Shown: positions 17,352-25,077 of the stretch, piece after piece
How the letters are laid out: every line of letters begins with the position of its first letter
Numbering within the stretch: the first letter of the stretch is position 1
NCBI RefSeq assembly: GCF_018024495.1
Contig: NZ_CP071696.1
Span: 62,001 to 126,000 of the forward strand
Source: Agromyces archimandritae
GTDB taxonomy: Bacteria; Actinomycetota; Actinomycetes; Actinomycetales; Microbacteriaceae
DNA length: 64,000 nucleotides
Direction of reading: 5' to 3'
The notes under the pieces: model-generated
Told to the model about the DNA's origin: nothing
Databases searched by the model: none
What the model saw: only the letters and a program-made list of their open reading frames with translations
Translations under genes and position numbers: made by a program

Positions 17352-17505
17352 CCAGCTCTTGAAATTTCCTGATCAGAGCACTTTTTATCGATCTAGCGCT
17401 TTTAAGCATCGCGGAGCGACGGCTCCACGGCTCAGATCGGCGCTGAACGCGGGGGAGAGGTGGATGCGGGCCGGCGACGGGCCGCGGAGCCGACATGATG
17501 GGTGG

Positions 17506-17994
17506 ATGCCGATCGATCGCTCGTACATCCGCGTCAAAGCCATGCTGATCGCCCCGAACGAGGATCGCTCGCATCATCTGGTCAGCGTGAACGCGCCGAG
17601 CCGCGAGAATCCGCACGGTTTCCATCGTCTGATCGGCGGCGGCGTCGAACTGGGGGAGACGCACCGGGAGGCCATCGTCCGCGAGATCGACGAGGAGCTC
17701 GGCGCGCACATCCACGACCTCGCGCACCTCGGGATCGTCGAGAGCATCTTCCGCTTCGACGGGGGGCTCGGGCACGAGATCGTCGCCCTGTACACGGGAC
17801 GCCCGGATCCTGCACCCGGACGCGGGGGAGGAACGCTCATCGAGTCGAACGGTACCGTCGTGCCCGTCGTCTGGCGCCCGTTCGACGATGCTCATCTCGA
17901 CGTGCCGCTCTATCCGTCGGCTGCGAACGACTGGATCCGCCGACTCGCGACTGCGCCGTCGGCGGTTGAGCCTTCACCGGGCGCAGCATTATGA
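17506..17994 (+). CDS. NUDIX hydrolase
   Basis: A 162-residue protein with a complete Nudix box (GGGVELGETHREAIVREIDE then ELG; pattern GX5EX7REUXEEXGU). Nudix enzymes cleave nucleoside diphosphates linked to another group; the substrate is not evident. ATG 17506 is selected because CATGAT (17494-17499) lies 6 nt upstream; an in-frame ATG at 17359 would add 49 residues unlike the family. The region between this gene and the upstream GNAT gene (17352-17505) is slightly less GC-rich than its surroundings. Confidence 0.85.
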   Translation: MPIDRSYIRVKAMLIAPNEDRSHHLVSVNAPSRENPHGFHRLIGGGVELGETHREAIVREIDEELGAHIHDLAHLGIVESIFRFDGGLGHEIVALYTGRPDPAPGRGGGTLIESNGTVVPVVWRPFDDAHLDVPLYPSAANDWIRRLATAPSAVEPSPGAAL

Positions 17995-18003
17995 CAATAC
18001 GAG
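17987..18003 (+). repeat. Imperfect 17-bp repeat, copy 1
   Basis: CATTATGACAATACGAG spans the NUDIX stop region and matches 18207-18223 at 15 of 17 positions. This AT-rich word is unusual in the window and may be an operator half. Confidence 0.4.
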
Positions 18004-18198
18004 GTTCGCTGCGTTGAGAAGCGACAGGAGCGGCCCGATATTGCCGAACGAATTCTTCGACCACCGGTACCACTGCGAACATCAGGACGTCGCAACCGGC
18101 ATCCACTGCGACACTCGACGAAGGGCAACGGCGTGACTGCACGAACGCCAAACTGCGCGGTGAAAATGCCTCCGCATCAGCCATTTCCTACTTGGCCG

Positions 18199-18212
18199 AT
18201 AATGCGCATTAT
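18199..18212. promoter_or_regulatory. Perfect palindrome ATAATGCGCATTAT
   Basis: A 14-bp perfect inverted repeat in an AT-poor genome, overlapping repeat copy 2. It looks like a dimeric repressor site, but no cognate regulator is adjacent. Confidence 0.35.
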
Positions 18213-18223
18213 GTCAATATGAG
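18207..18223 (+). repeat. Imperfect 17-bp repeat, copy 2
   Basis: CATTATGTCAATATGAG, two mismatches from 17987-18003. Confidence 0.4.
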
Positions 18224-18306
18224 AAGCGCGGACCCGTGGGTACGACTCCCCTCGGGGGGCGCGGCCCATTCTGCGGCCCCGCCATTTCATCCGCGGACCC
18301 CTACGT

Positions 18307-18780
18307 TCATTCCCCGGCTGCCGGAATCGCATCGGCATCGGCCAGGATGCGTGCGACGTACGGCTGGGTGTCGAGCGCCGCGATCTCGGCCGCGGTGAAC
18401 CACGCCGCTTCGCGCAGTTCCTCCGCTTCGAGGGCGAAGGCGCCAGGCGCGAGCCGGCACTCGTAGGCCACCGTCACGTAGGCGCAGCGGTCGCCGTTCG
18501 GGTAGGTGATCAACATCCCTTCGCCGCCGTATGCGCCGATGATGCGACCGATATCCGCCTCGACACCGAGTTCCTCGCGGATCTCGCGGGCGATCGCGGA
18601 TGCCGGCTCCTCCCCCGGCTCGAGTCCGCCGCCGATGAGCGCCCACTGCTCGTCGTCCTGGGATCGCGCGAGCAGGATCCGCCCATTCTCGTCGCGGATC
18701 ACGGCGGAGACGGCGGGGAGCAGCAGCAGGTCGTGACCGATGCGCTCGCGCAGGGAGGTGAGGTACGGCGACATCGGCAT
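18307..18780 (-). CDS. NUDIX hydrolase (MutT-like)
   Basis: A 157-residue protein with HDLLLLPAVSAVIRDENGR at the N terminus, the WALIGGGLEPGE strand-loop and the Nudix box ending REIREELGV. The fold and length fit MutT/ADP-ribose pyrophosphatase-type enzymes; substrate unknown. The ATG at 18780 is chosen because TACGCT lies exactly 7 nt upstream on the minus strand; a GTG at 18786 is two codons further upstream. It converges with the other NUDIX gene. Confidence 0.88.
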   Translation of the reverse strand: MPMSPYLTSLRERIGHDLLLLPAVSAVIRDENGRILLARSQDDEQWALIGGGLEPGEEPASAIAREIREELGVEADIGRIIGAYGGEGMLITYPNGDRCAYVTVAYECRLAPGAFALEAEELREAAWFTAAEIAALDTQPYVARILADADAIPAAGE

Positions 18781-18787
18781 GCGCACC

Positions 18788-18793
18788 AGCGTA
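18788..18793 (-). promoter_or_regulatory. Leaderless -10 TACGCT of the NUDIX gene
   Basis: TACGCT on the minus strand, 7 nt, then ATG 18780. Confidence 0.5.
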
Positions 18794-18875
18794 CGTGGCG
18801 ATCGCGCCCGCGCGGGCGATCCGTTCTGCCGCTTCCGGGGTCTAGTCTGACCGCAGGCGGGCGAAGGAGGCCGGT

Positions 18876-19781
18876 ATGGATGCGGGCGATGCGGTGATCC
18901 GGGTCGAGGGGCTGAAGAAGTCGTACGGCCGGTTCCACGCGTTGAAAGGGCTGGATCTCACGGTCGAACGCGGCCATGTGCACGGCTTCCTCGGTCCGAA
19001 CGGCGCTGGCAAGTCGACCGCGATCCGAGTGCTGCTCGGCCTCCTCCGAGCGGACGGCGGCACGGCGACGGTGCTCGGCGCCGATCCGTGGAAGGACGTC
19101 GTCGAACTGCACCGGCGGCTCGCGTACGTGCCGGGCGACGTCTCCCTCTGGCCGGGCATGACGGGCGGCGAAGCCATCGACCTGCTGGGTTCGCTGCGCG
19201 GCGGACTCGACGAGCGGCGCCGGGCCGAACTCGTCGAACGGTTCGAGCTCGACCCCACCAAGCGGGGCCGGCAGTATTCGAAGGGCAATCGTCAGAAGGT
19301 CGCCATCGTCGCCGCGCTCTCCTCCGACGTCGAGCTGCTGGTGCTCGACGAGCCGACGAGCGGCCTGGATCCGCTCATGGAGAACGTGTTCCAGGAGGTG
19401 ATCGGCGAAGCGCAGGCCCGCGGAACCTCGGTGCTGCTCTCCAGTCACATCCTCGCCGAGCTCGAGACTCTCGCCGACCGGCTTTCGATCATCCGCGACG
19501 GTCGAATCGTGCAGACCGGCAGCCTGATCGAACTACGCGGGGAGGCCCGAACCGCCGTCCACGCCACGTTCGCGACCCCGCCGGCAGCCGAATCGCTGAC
19601 GGCGTTCCACGACGTGCATCTCGACGGCGCCCGGCTCACCGCGACCGTCGAGTCGTCCCACATCGGCGAGGCGATGGGCCTGCTGACGCCGCACGGCATC
19701 ACGTCCCTCACCGTCGAACCGCCTTCACTCGAGTCCCTCTTCCTGCGACTGTATGGCTCCGATGGGGAGCCCGCGGCGTGA
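18876..19781 (+). CDS. ABC transporter ATP-binding protein (ABC-2 exporter)
   Basis: The ATPase of a two-gene exporter. The 301-residue product has Walker A GPNGAGKST, the signature region YSKGNRQKVAIVAALSSD (a degenerate LSGGQ), Walker B LLVLDEPTSGLDPLME and the switch histidine in LLSSHILAEL. The C-terminal ~90 residues form the extra domain seen in drug/bacitracin-type exporters. GAAGGAGG precedes the ATG; TAGTCT at 18843-18848 is a plausible -10. The stop overlaps the permease start (GTGA). Substrate unknown; antimicrobial efflux is an inference from family. Confidence 0.9.
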   Translation: MDAGDAVIRVEGLKKSYGRFHALKGLDLTVERGHVHGFLGPNGAGKSTAIRVLLGLLRADGGTATVLGADPWKDVVELHRRLAYVPGDVSLWPGMTGGEAIDLLGSLRGGLDERRRAELVERFELDPTKRGRQYSKGNRQKVAIVAALSSDVELLVLDEPTSGLDPLMENVFQEVIGEAQARGTSVLLSSHILAELETLADRLSIIRDGRIVQTGSLIELRGEARTAVHATFATPPAAESLTAFHDVHLDGARLTATVESSHIGEAMGLLTPHGITSLTVEPPSLESLFLRLYGSDGEPAA

Positions 19782-21367
19782 GCGCGATCACCGGCGCCCC
19801 TCCCCTGTTGCGCGCGACCGTCAGGCACGACGGGCGCCGCTTCGCGCCCTGGATCCTCATTACGGCGGCCCTGTCGACGTCTTCGGTGCTGGTGTACCCG
19901 TGGATCTTCCCCAGTGAAGAGGATCGCCTGGCGCTCGCCGCGGCCATCGGCGCGAACCCCGCCCTCGGCCTCATCTTCGGGCCCGCATACGACCTGTCGA
20001 CGGTCGACGGTTTCAACGCGTGGCGTTCACTCGCGCTCGGCGGCTTCCTCACCGCCCTCGGCGTCGTCTTCCTCGTGACCCGCGCGACCCGCGCGCAGGA
20101 GGACTCGGGGCAGGCCGAACTCCTCGCATCCGGCGTCATGGGCCGTGCCGCACGCCTCATGGTCGCGGTGTGGATGGGGCTCGCGCTCTCCGTACTGCTC
20201 GGCATCGTCGTCGGCGTCGCGACCGCGCTCTGCGGCGGCGAGTGGATCGCGTCGATGCTGTTGGCGGCGACGATGACGGCGACGGGGTGGATGTTCACGG
20301 GCATCGCCGCGATCACCGCCCAGCTCGGCTCGGAGGCCCGCACGGCGAACTCGATCGCGATCGGCACGCTCGGCGTGCTGTACCTGCTGCGCGGGGTCGC
20401 GTTCGCCATGGAAGCGCCCGCATGGCTGGTGTGGATCAATCCGCTCGGGTGGATGACCGAGACGCGTCCGGCCGTCGATGACGACTGGTGGCCGCTCCTG
20501 CTCGCCGTCGCCCTCACGATCGTGCTGCTCGTCGTCGCCTTCCTGCTGCAGGCCCGGCGGGACTTCGGCGTCGGCGCGATCGCCCCGCGGCCCGGGCCGG
20601 CCCGCGGCCGCGACCGTTCGGTCTGGCGGCTGGCGGTCCGCGTGAACCGTGCGCCGCTCATCACCTGGGCGCTCGCGTTCGTCGTGCTCGGTTTCGTCTT
20701 CGGATACTTCGCGACCTCCGTGAAGGACCTCCTCGCCGGCGACTCTGGCGTGCAGCAGGTCCTGGCCGCCGGGGCGACATCCGCCGACGACCTCGTCGCG
20801 GCGTTCATCGTCACGATCCTCTCCCTCGTCGGCATCCTCGCATCCGTTCCGGGCGTGCAGGTCATGCTGAAGCTGCGCGCCGAGGAGCTGGAGGACCGCC
20901 TGGAACCCGTCATCGCCACCGCCGCGACGCGTCCGCGCACCTTCGCGAGCTCCGTCGTCATCGCGCTCCTCGCATCCGCCGTCTCCGTCCTCATCGCCGG
21001 CACGCTCATCGCCGCCCTGGCCGCTGCCGCCGACATCGGCGTCTCGTTCGGCGACACCCTGCTGCAGGCCGTGGTGACGGTTCCGGCGGTGTGGACGGTG
21101 GTGGCGCTCGCCGTCTTCGTCGTCGGCGCCCGGCCCCTCGTGAGCCTCGCCGCCTGGGCGGGGGTGTTGATCTCCTTCGCGCTCACCATCCTCGGGCCGA
21201 CGTTCAAGCTCTGGGAGTGGATCCTCGCGATCAGTCCGTTCTGGCACGTCCCCGACGTCGGCGTGGCCGACCCGGACTGGATGGGCCTGGTGTGGATCGG
21301 ATTGGTCGCCCTGTTCTTCGTCGCCCTCGGCTTCGTCGGCTTCCGCCGCCGCGATCTCGCGCGGTAG
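19778..21367 (+). CDS. ABC-2 type exporter permease
   Basis: A 529-residue membrane protein with about twelve transmembrane segments in two similar halves (residues ~1-260 and ~285-529), separated by a basic cytoplasmic linker (RRDFGVGAIAPRPGPARGRD). The start GTG overlaps the upstream ATPase stop. Two-half permeases of this size paired with a single DrrA/TipC-like ATPase are common in actinobacteria as antibiotic exporters. Nothing in the sequence identifies the cargo. A decayed region follows immediately. Confidence 0.87.
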   Translation: MSAITGAPPLLRATVRHDGRRFAPWILITAALSTSSVLVYPWIFPSEEDRLALAAAIGANPALGLIFGPAYDLSTVDGFNAWRSLALGGFLTALGVVFLVTRATRAQEDSGQAELLASGVMGRAARLMVAVWMGLALSVLLGIVVGVATALCGGEWIASMLLAATMTATGWMFTGIAAITAQLGSEARTANSIAIGTLGVLYLLRGVAFAMEAPAWLVWINPLGWMTETRPAVDDDWWPLLLAVALTIVLLVVAFLLQARRDFGVGAIAPRPGPARGRDRSVWRLAVRVNRAPLITWALAFVVLGFVFGYFATSVKDLLAGDSGVQQVLAAGATSADDLVAAFIVTILSLVGILASVPGVQVMLKLRAEELEDRLEPVIATAATRPRTFASSVVIALLASAVSVLIAGTLIAALAAAADIGVSFGDTLLQAVVTVPAVWTVVALAVFVVGARPLVSLAAWAGVLISFALTILGPTFKLWEWILAISPFWHVPDVGVADPDWMGLVWIGLVALFFVALGFVGFRRRDLAR

Positions 21368-21401
21368 CGCAGTGCCGACTGCGTTCCGGGGAGACCACCG
21401 A

Positions 21402-21600
21402 CGCACGAGTTCCACCGTGAGTTGAAGCTCGCGAGATTCATGCCCAACGTCCGGTATACGAACTGGTACGCGCGTCTGATGCAGCGCATCCATCACCGGC
21501 AGTCGTGCTCCGGAGGGCATGAGCATCCGGAACGTCGAGGTCCCCGGGACCGCCGGCTCGCCGCCGGTGCGGCTGCGCGTGTTCCTCGGCGGGTCGCGCT
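21402..21600 (+). pseudogene. Fragment of an alpha/beta-hydrolase N terminus
   Basis: Two frames carry consecutive protein-like segments: EFHRELKLARFMPNVRYTNW in one and, after a frame change near 21505, MSIRNVEVPGTAGSPPVRLR in the other. Together they resemble the N-terminal ~60 residues of HSL-type alpha/beta hydrolases, whose HG and GDSAG motifs never appear downstream. The identification is tentative; the decay (frameshift plus truncation) is clearer than the family. Confidence 0.35.
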
Positions 21601-21748
21601 CCCCCGCACATCGCCGAGATCCTCCGGCTCACGTGGGACACGCCGGGTTTGTGCATCGCGCCTCGACCGGCCCCCGACGGAAGACGCCGGCTTCGTCGAT
21701 GCGTTGCGGTCGCAGCGTCAGGCGTTCGGTCACCTGCGCACCGCCCCG

Positions 21749-21925
21749 TCAGTCCCCGTCGCCGGACCCGTCCGCGTCGCCCGCTTCCACCGCGGAGGGT
21801 TCGCAGTCCTCCAAGATGACGGCACTCGTGCCGCCGAGCGCATCGCCGGCGCGCAGCTGTGCCGCCTCGAGCGCGCGCTGGATCGTGAGATCCACCTCTT
21901 CTTCGACGCCGTTCCCGTTCGACAT
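21749..21925 (-). CDS. Small hypothetical protein (58 aa)
   Basis: A short open frame from ATG 21925 to TGA 21749 encodes 58 residues starting MSNGNGVEEEVDLTIQRALE and ending in an acidic tail (GDADGSGDGD). GGAGGT at 21931-21936 is 5 nt upstream of the ATG, an ideal ribosome binding site, and TAACGT (21944-21949 on the minus strand) is a plausible -10. A helix followed by an acidic disordered tail is predicted by eye. I do not recognise the family. It lies in an otherwise decayed region just downstream of a broken nucleotidyltransferase. Confidence 0.55.
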   Translation of the reverse strand: MSNGNGVEEEVDLTIQRALEAAQLRAGDALGGTSAVILEDCEPSAVEAGDADGSGDGD

Positions 21926-21949
21926 GGCACACCTCCGAGCGTCACGTTA

Positions 21950-22276
21950 GCCCGGCGTCGACAGCCTGTCCAGGCTTCAGAGCCCGGCGATGCAGTGATG
22001 TCCGGGTGCGACCGGCCGCGCATGAACCCGACGAAGGCGGGCACGTCGCGGGTGAGGATCGACATGTCCGTGTCCTCGTGCTCGCGTCTGAGGCCGGTGG
22101 CCGCTTCGACAGCCCAGCCGCCGACGATCCACCACGGCCGCTCGAAGCCCCGCATCTCGTCGGGGGGGGGTGAGCGGCGCCCACGCCCCGTACCGGGAGA
22201 GGAATGCATCCTCGTCCGCCTGCTCCTCGCGGTCCTTCGGATCGGCTGCCGTGCGTCCGCACTCGGAGCCCTGCAC
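21950..22276 (-). pseudogene. Truncated, frameshifted nucleotidyltransferase (AadA/AAC-like)
   Basis: Reading leftwards from GTG 22276, one frame gives REEQADEDAFLSRYGAWAPL and, after the G9 run at 22162-22170, another frame continues FERPWWIVGGWAVEAATGLR then REHEDTDMSILTRDVPAFVG. The WWIVGGWA...REHEDTD motif is the catalytic core of aminoglycoside/lincosamide nucleotidyltransferase-like proteins. Homology stops after about 30 more residues, so the C-terminal half is missing. The homopolymer may be a sequencing error, but the 3' truncation would remain. CAGGCT lies 7 nt upstream of the GTG. Confidence 0.6.
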
Positions 22277-22318
22277 ACCTGCGAGCCTGGCACATCCCGG
22301 CTGCGGTCGGCGCACGGC

Positions 22319-23062
22319 GTGTGGTTCGATGGCCGGGTGCTGCATATCGAACAGACCGGCGACGGCCCGGAAACCGTGGTGCTGCTGCACGGCATGATGG
22401 GCTCGGCCGAGGGCTGGTGGCGGGTCGCGTCGCTGCTCGCGGAACGTGGATGCCGGGTGCTGGCCCTCGATCTGCCGGGTCACGGCCGCTCTGGCCCCGA
22501 CCACGGGCTGACCGTCGAGCGTGCGGCGGATGCCGTCGCGCGCACCCTCGAGGCGGCGTCGGCCATGCGGCCGGCGGTCGCGATGGGCCATTCGTTCGGC
22601 GGCACCGTGCTGGCCGCCGCGGCCGGCCGCATCGAGCCCGGGCTCGCGGTCTTCGTCGACCCGCCGTTCACGATCGAGGGCGGGGAGGATCGTGAGCCGG
22701 CGCTCGCCGAGTACGCCTCCGGCAGCGCCGCGCGCACCGTCGAGGGGTTGCGCGTCTCGCGCCCGCACTACGGCGAGCGGGATCTCGTGGCGGAGGCGAC
22801 CGCGGCCGAGCGATTCGACCCGGCGACCGCGGCGGCGCTCGCCGCCGGGCCGGGCGGGACATGGCTGCCGGCCCCGGGGGCGATCGTGCTCCGGGCGGAT
22901 CCGAGCGCGTTCGTCGATGACGAGCAGGCAGCCGCGCTCGTGCGCCGGGGGGTCGAGGTGCGCAGCATCCCGGGTGCGGCGCATTCGGTCTGGTACAGCC
23001 ATTTCGACGGATTCGTCGCCGCGTTGCCGGAGGTGTTCGCCCCGGCATCCGCCCGCGCATGA
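22319..23062 (+). CDS. Alpha/beta hydrolase
   Basis: A 247-residue hydrolase with the oxyanion motif VVLLHGMMGSAEGWW, the nucleophile elbow GHSFGG (Ser), the segment LALDLPGHGRSGPDHG typical of the fold, and a catalytic His in PGAAHSVWYSHFDGF. The acid is probably Asp in IVLRADPSAFVDDE. Substrate unknown (esterase, lipase or haloperoxidase-like all possible). The GTG at 22319 gives the usual strand-1 start VWFDGRVLHIEQTGDG; a GTG at 22337 is an alternative. Confidence 0.85.
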   Translation: MWFDGRVLHIEQTGDGPETVVLLHGMMGSAEGWWRVASLLAERGCRVLALDLPGHGRSGPDHGLTVERAADAVARTLEAASAMRPAVAMGHSFGGTVLAAAAGRIEPGLAVFVDPPFTIEGGEDREPALAEYASGSAARTVEGLRVSRPHYGERDLVAEATAAERFDPATAAALAAGPGGTWLPAPGAIVLRADPSAFVDDEQAAALVRRGVEVRSIPGAAHSVWYSHFDGFVAALPEVFAPASARA

Positions 23063-23095
23063 GCAGCGCCCCGGGATCGGCACCAGGATGGACGG

Positions 23096-23488
23096 GTGAG
23101 CGAACCCGGGACCCTGCATCATGTCGAACTGCGCGTGCGCGACCTCGCGGCCGCCGTCGAGGATTGGGGGTGGCTGCTCGGCGAGCTCGGCTACGAACCG
23201 TTCCAGGAGTGGCCCGACGGCCGGAGTTGGCGGCTCGGCCCGAGCTACCTCGTCGTCGAGTCCACACCCCTCGGCGGTGGCCACGACCGCCGGATGCCGG
23301 GGCTCAGCCACCTCGCGTTCCACGCCGGCACCCGCGCCGAGGTCGACCGCCTCTGGCAGGCTGCACCCGCTCACGGCTGGTCGCAGCTCTACTCCGATCG
23401 CCACCCCTTCGCCGGCGGCGAGGAGCACTACGCAGCCTTCCTCGAGAACGCGGAGCGCTTCAAGGTCGAGCTGGTCGCCGAAGGGTGA
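23096..23488 (+). CDS. VOC (glyoxalase-fold) protein
   Basis: A 130-residue VOC-superfamily protein. TLHHVELRVRDLAAAVEDWG opens the first module and LSHLAFHAGTRAEVDRLW the second; His in HHVEL and HLAFHA and Glu in FKVELVAEG are the usual metal ligands. Function not predictable. CAGGAT (23084-23089) stands 6 nt before GTG 23096, consistent with leaderless expression. Confidence 0.85.
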   Translation: MSEPGTLHHVELRVRDLAAAVEDWGWLLGELGYEPFQEWPDGRSWRLGPSYLVVESTPLGGGHDRRMPGLSHLAFHAGTRAEVDRLWQAAPAHGWSQLYSDRHPFAGGEEHYAAFLENAERFKVELVAEG

Positions 23489-23504
23489 AGTGGGCATGGT
23501 TCAT

Positions 23505-23520
23505 TAGAACATACATTCGA
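23505..23520. promoter_or_regulatory. LexA/SOS-box-like operator
   Basis: TAGAACATACATTCGA matches 10 of the 12 fixed positions of the actinobacterial SOS box (TCGAAC-N4-GTTCGA). It lies just upstream of the -10 TAGGAT (23530-23535) of the HNH nuclease gene, where a bound repressor would block RNA polymerase. Confidence 0.6.
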
Positions 23521-23529
23521 ATCTCATGC

Positions 23530-23535
23530 TAGGAT
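23530..23535 (+). promoter_or_regulatory. Leaderless -10 TAGGAT of the HNH nuclease gene
   Basis: TAGGAT, 6 nt (CGAGGC), then ATG 23542. There is no separate Shine-Dalgarno sequence. Confidence 0.55.
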
Positions 23536-23541
23536 CGAGGC

Positions 23542-25047
23542 ATGTCCCCCACCGATGCCGAGCTCGCCGTCGCAGAGATGCCGTCGCCGTATGCGATGGC
23601 GCACGACGATCTCGGAGTGCTGGTGGATGCCGTGGCGCGGTCGCGTCGGATGAAGGCCATGCAGTACTCGATCGAGGTCCTGATGGTGCACACCGCCGTC
23701 GCGTTCACGGTGCAGAACGCGGATGCGTTCACGTCACCGACGCTGTCGCCGGAGCGGCGCCACGAAATGGCCCGCCGCACGGTGACGGCCGAACTCGGAA
23801 CGACGCTTCGGATCGCCGAGCAGACGATGTCGCGTCTCATCGATGAGGCCGAGATGCTCTGCACGGTCCTCCCGGCGACTCTGGCAGCGCTCCGCGACGG
23901 GGAGATCGACGAGGCGCACGTTCGCGTCATCGTCTCGGCCACCGTCGACCTCGGCGATGAGCCCGAGACCCTGGCTTCCCTCGACGAGAAGCTCGCAGAA
24001 CGCGCCCGGGAGCTGAGCCCCGCCCGACTGCGTCGGGTCGCACACCGCCTCCGCGAGGAGACGCGTGCCGAAACCCTCGCCGAACGACACGCGCGCGCTC
24101 TGGCCGAACGGCGCGTCGAACTGGAACCCGCCGAAGACGGCATGGCATGGCTCCACCTCTACCTCGAAGCATCCGACGCCCTGCTCATCCACGATCGTCT
24201 CAGCGGCATCGCTCGTGCCGACGCCCAGGGCGCCTGCGCCGCGCGCACCGATCTCGAACGCACCGATCTCGAACGTACCGATCTCGAACGTACCGATCTC
24301 GAACGTACCGATCTCGAACGTACCGATCTCGAACGCACCGAACTCGAACACACCGGGCGCGCCGAATCCGACGGCACCGACTCCGGCACTGGCACCGACA
24401 TCGGCATCCGCACGCCGGCGCAGCGACGTGCGGATGCTGCGCGCGACCTGCTCCTCGAGGGCACGACGACCGACGGCGCCGCGGCATCCATCCGGCCGAC
24501 CGTGCATGTGACCGTCCCAGTGCTCACCCTGCTCGGGCACGATGAAGGGTCGCGCGAGGAACCTGGCGAACTCGACGGATATGGCCCGATCCCCGCCGCG
24601 ACGGCTCGCCGACTCGCCGCGCACGCGCCGTCGTTCACCCGTCTCCTCACGCACCCGGTGTCCGGTACGGTGCTCGATGTCGATCGCACCGTGTACCGCC
24701 CGCCGGCCGATCTCACCGCCTGGCTCCGCGTTCGCGATGAGACATGCCGGTTCCCCGGCTGCAACCGCCGCGCCTCCGGCTGCGACCTCGATCACACCCG
24801 CGCCTTCGCGGACGGTGGCACGACCTCTTTCGACAACCTCGCGCACCTCTGCCGCAAGCACCACACGCTCAAGCACGAGAGCACCTGGCGCGTCCGCGCC
24901 CACCGCGACGGCGAACTCAGCTGGACGTCGCCGACCGGCCGCATCCACCGCACCACGCCCGCCCGCGCGATGCAGCACCCCGAGGCCTCGGCGCGTGCGG
25001 CCGTCTCACCCGGTCATCTCCACGACGACGATCCGCCGCCCTGGTGA
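23542..25047 (+). CDS. DUF222 / HNH endonuclease (REP13E12-like)
   Basis: A 501-residue protein with an N-terminal DUF222 helical domain (about 1-220; RRTVTAELGTTLRIAEQTMS, ATLAALRDGEIDEAHVRVIV) and a C-terminal HNH nuclease motif at about 400-443 (CRFPGCNRRASGCDLDHTRA, then FDNLAHLCRKHHTLKH) with the paired Cys and His ligands intact. Residues 236-270 are a seven-unit TDLER repeat encoded by a 15-bp tandem array. This family is abundant and mobile in actinobacteria, and mycobacterial REP13E12 members belong to the LexA regulon; the operator upstream suggests the same here. Confidence 0.9.
   Translation: MSPTDAELAVAEMPSPYAMAHDDLGVLVDAVARSRRMKAMQYSIEVLMVHTAVAFTVQNADAFTSPTLSPERRHEMARRTVTAELGTTLRIAEQTMSRLIDEAEMLCTVLPATLAALRDGEIDEAHVRVIVSATVDLGDEPETLASLDEKLAERARELSPARLRRVAHRLREETRAETLAERHARALAERRVELEPAEDGMAWLHLYLEASDALLIHDRLSGIARADAQGACAARTDLERTDLERTDLERTDLERTDLERTDLERTELEHTGRAESDGTDSGTGTDIGIRTPAQRRADAARDLLLEGTTTDGAAASIRPTVHVTVPVLTLLGHDEGSREEPGELDGYGPIPAATARRLAAHAPSFTRLLTHPVSGTVLDVDRTVYRPPADLTAWLRVRDETCRFPGCNRRASGCDLDHTRAFADGGTTSFDNLAHLCRKHHTLKHESTWRVRAHRDGELSWTSPTGRIHRTTPARAMQHPEASARAAVSPGHLHDDDPPPW
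24247..24351 (+). repeat. 15-bp in-frame tandem repeat (7 units)
   Basis: Seven contiguous units of ACCGATCTCGAACGY, six nearly identical and the last diverged (ACCGAACTCGAACAC). They encode TDLER x6 then TELEH, a charged helix. Unit length is a multiple of three, so copy-number change by slippage keeps the frame. Confidence 0.95.
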
Positions 25048-25077
25048 CCGCGTGGTGACCGTGGTGACCGGCCTTCG

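Larger units (their letters stand above)
17995..18306. other. Intergenic gap with AT-richer sequence
   Basis: About 310 nt lie between two convergent NUDIX genes. I see no convincing gene or terminator in it. It holds a perfect 14-bp palindrome at 18199-18212 and two imperfect copies of a 17-bp AT-rich repeat, so it may retain a regulatory region whose target gene has been lost or is too small to recognise. Confidence 0.4.

Noticed and set aside
17359..17505. 49-residue N-terminal extension of the NUDIX protein from ATG 17359
   Set aside because: The extension has no Nudix-family similarity, and CATGAT stands 6 nt before ATG 17506, fitting the leaderless pattern.
24247..24351. CRISPR-like repeats
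   Set aside because: Units are 15 bp, directly contiguous without spacers, and encode an in-frame peptide repeat inside the HNH nuclease gene.
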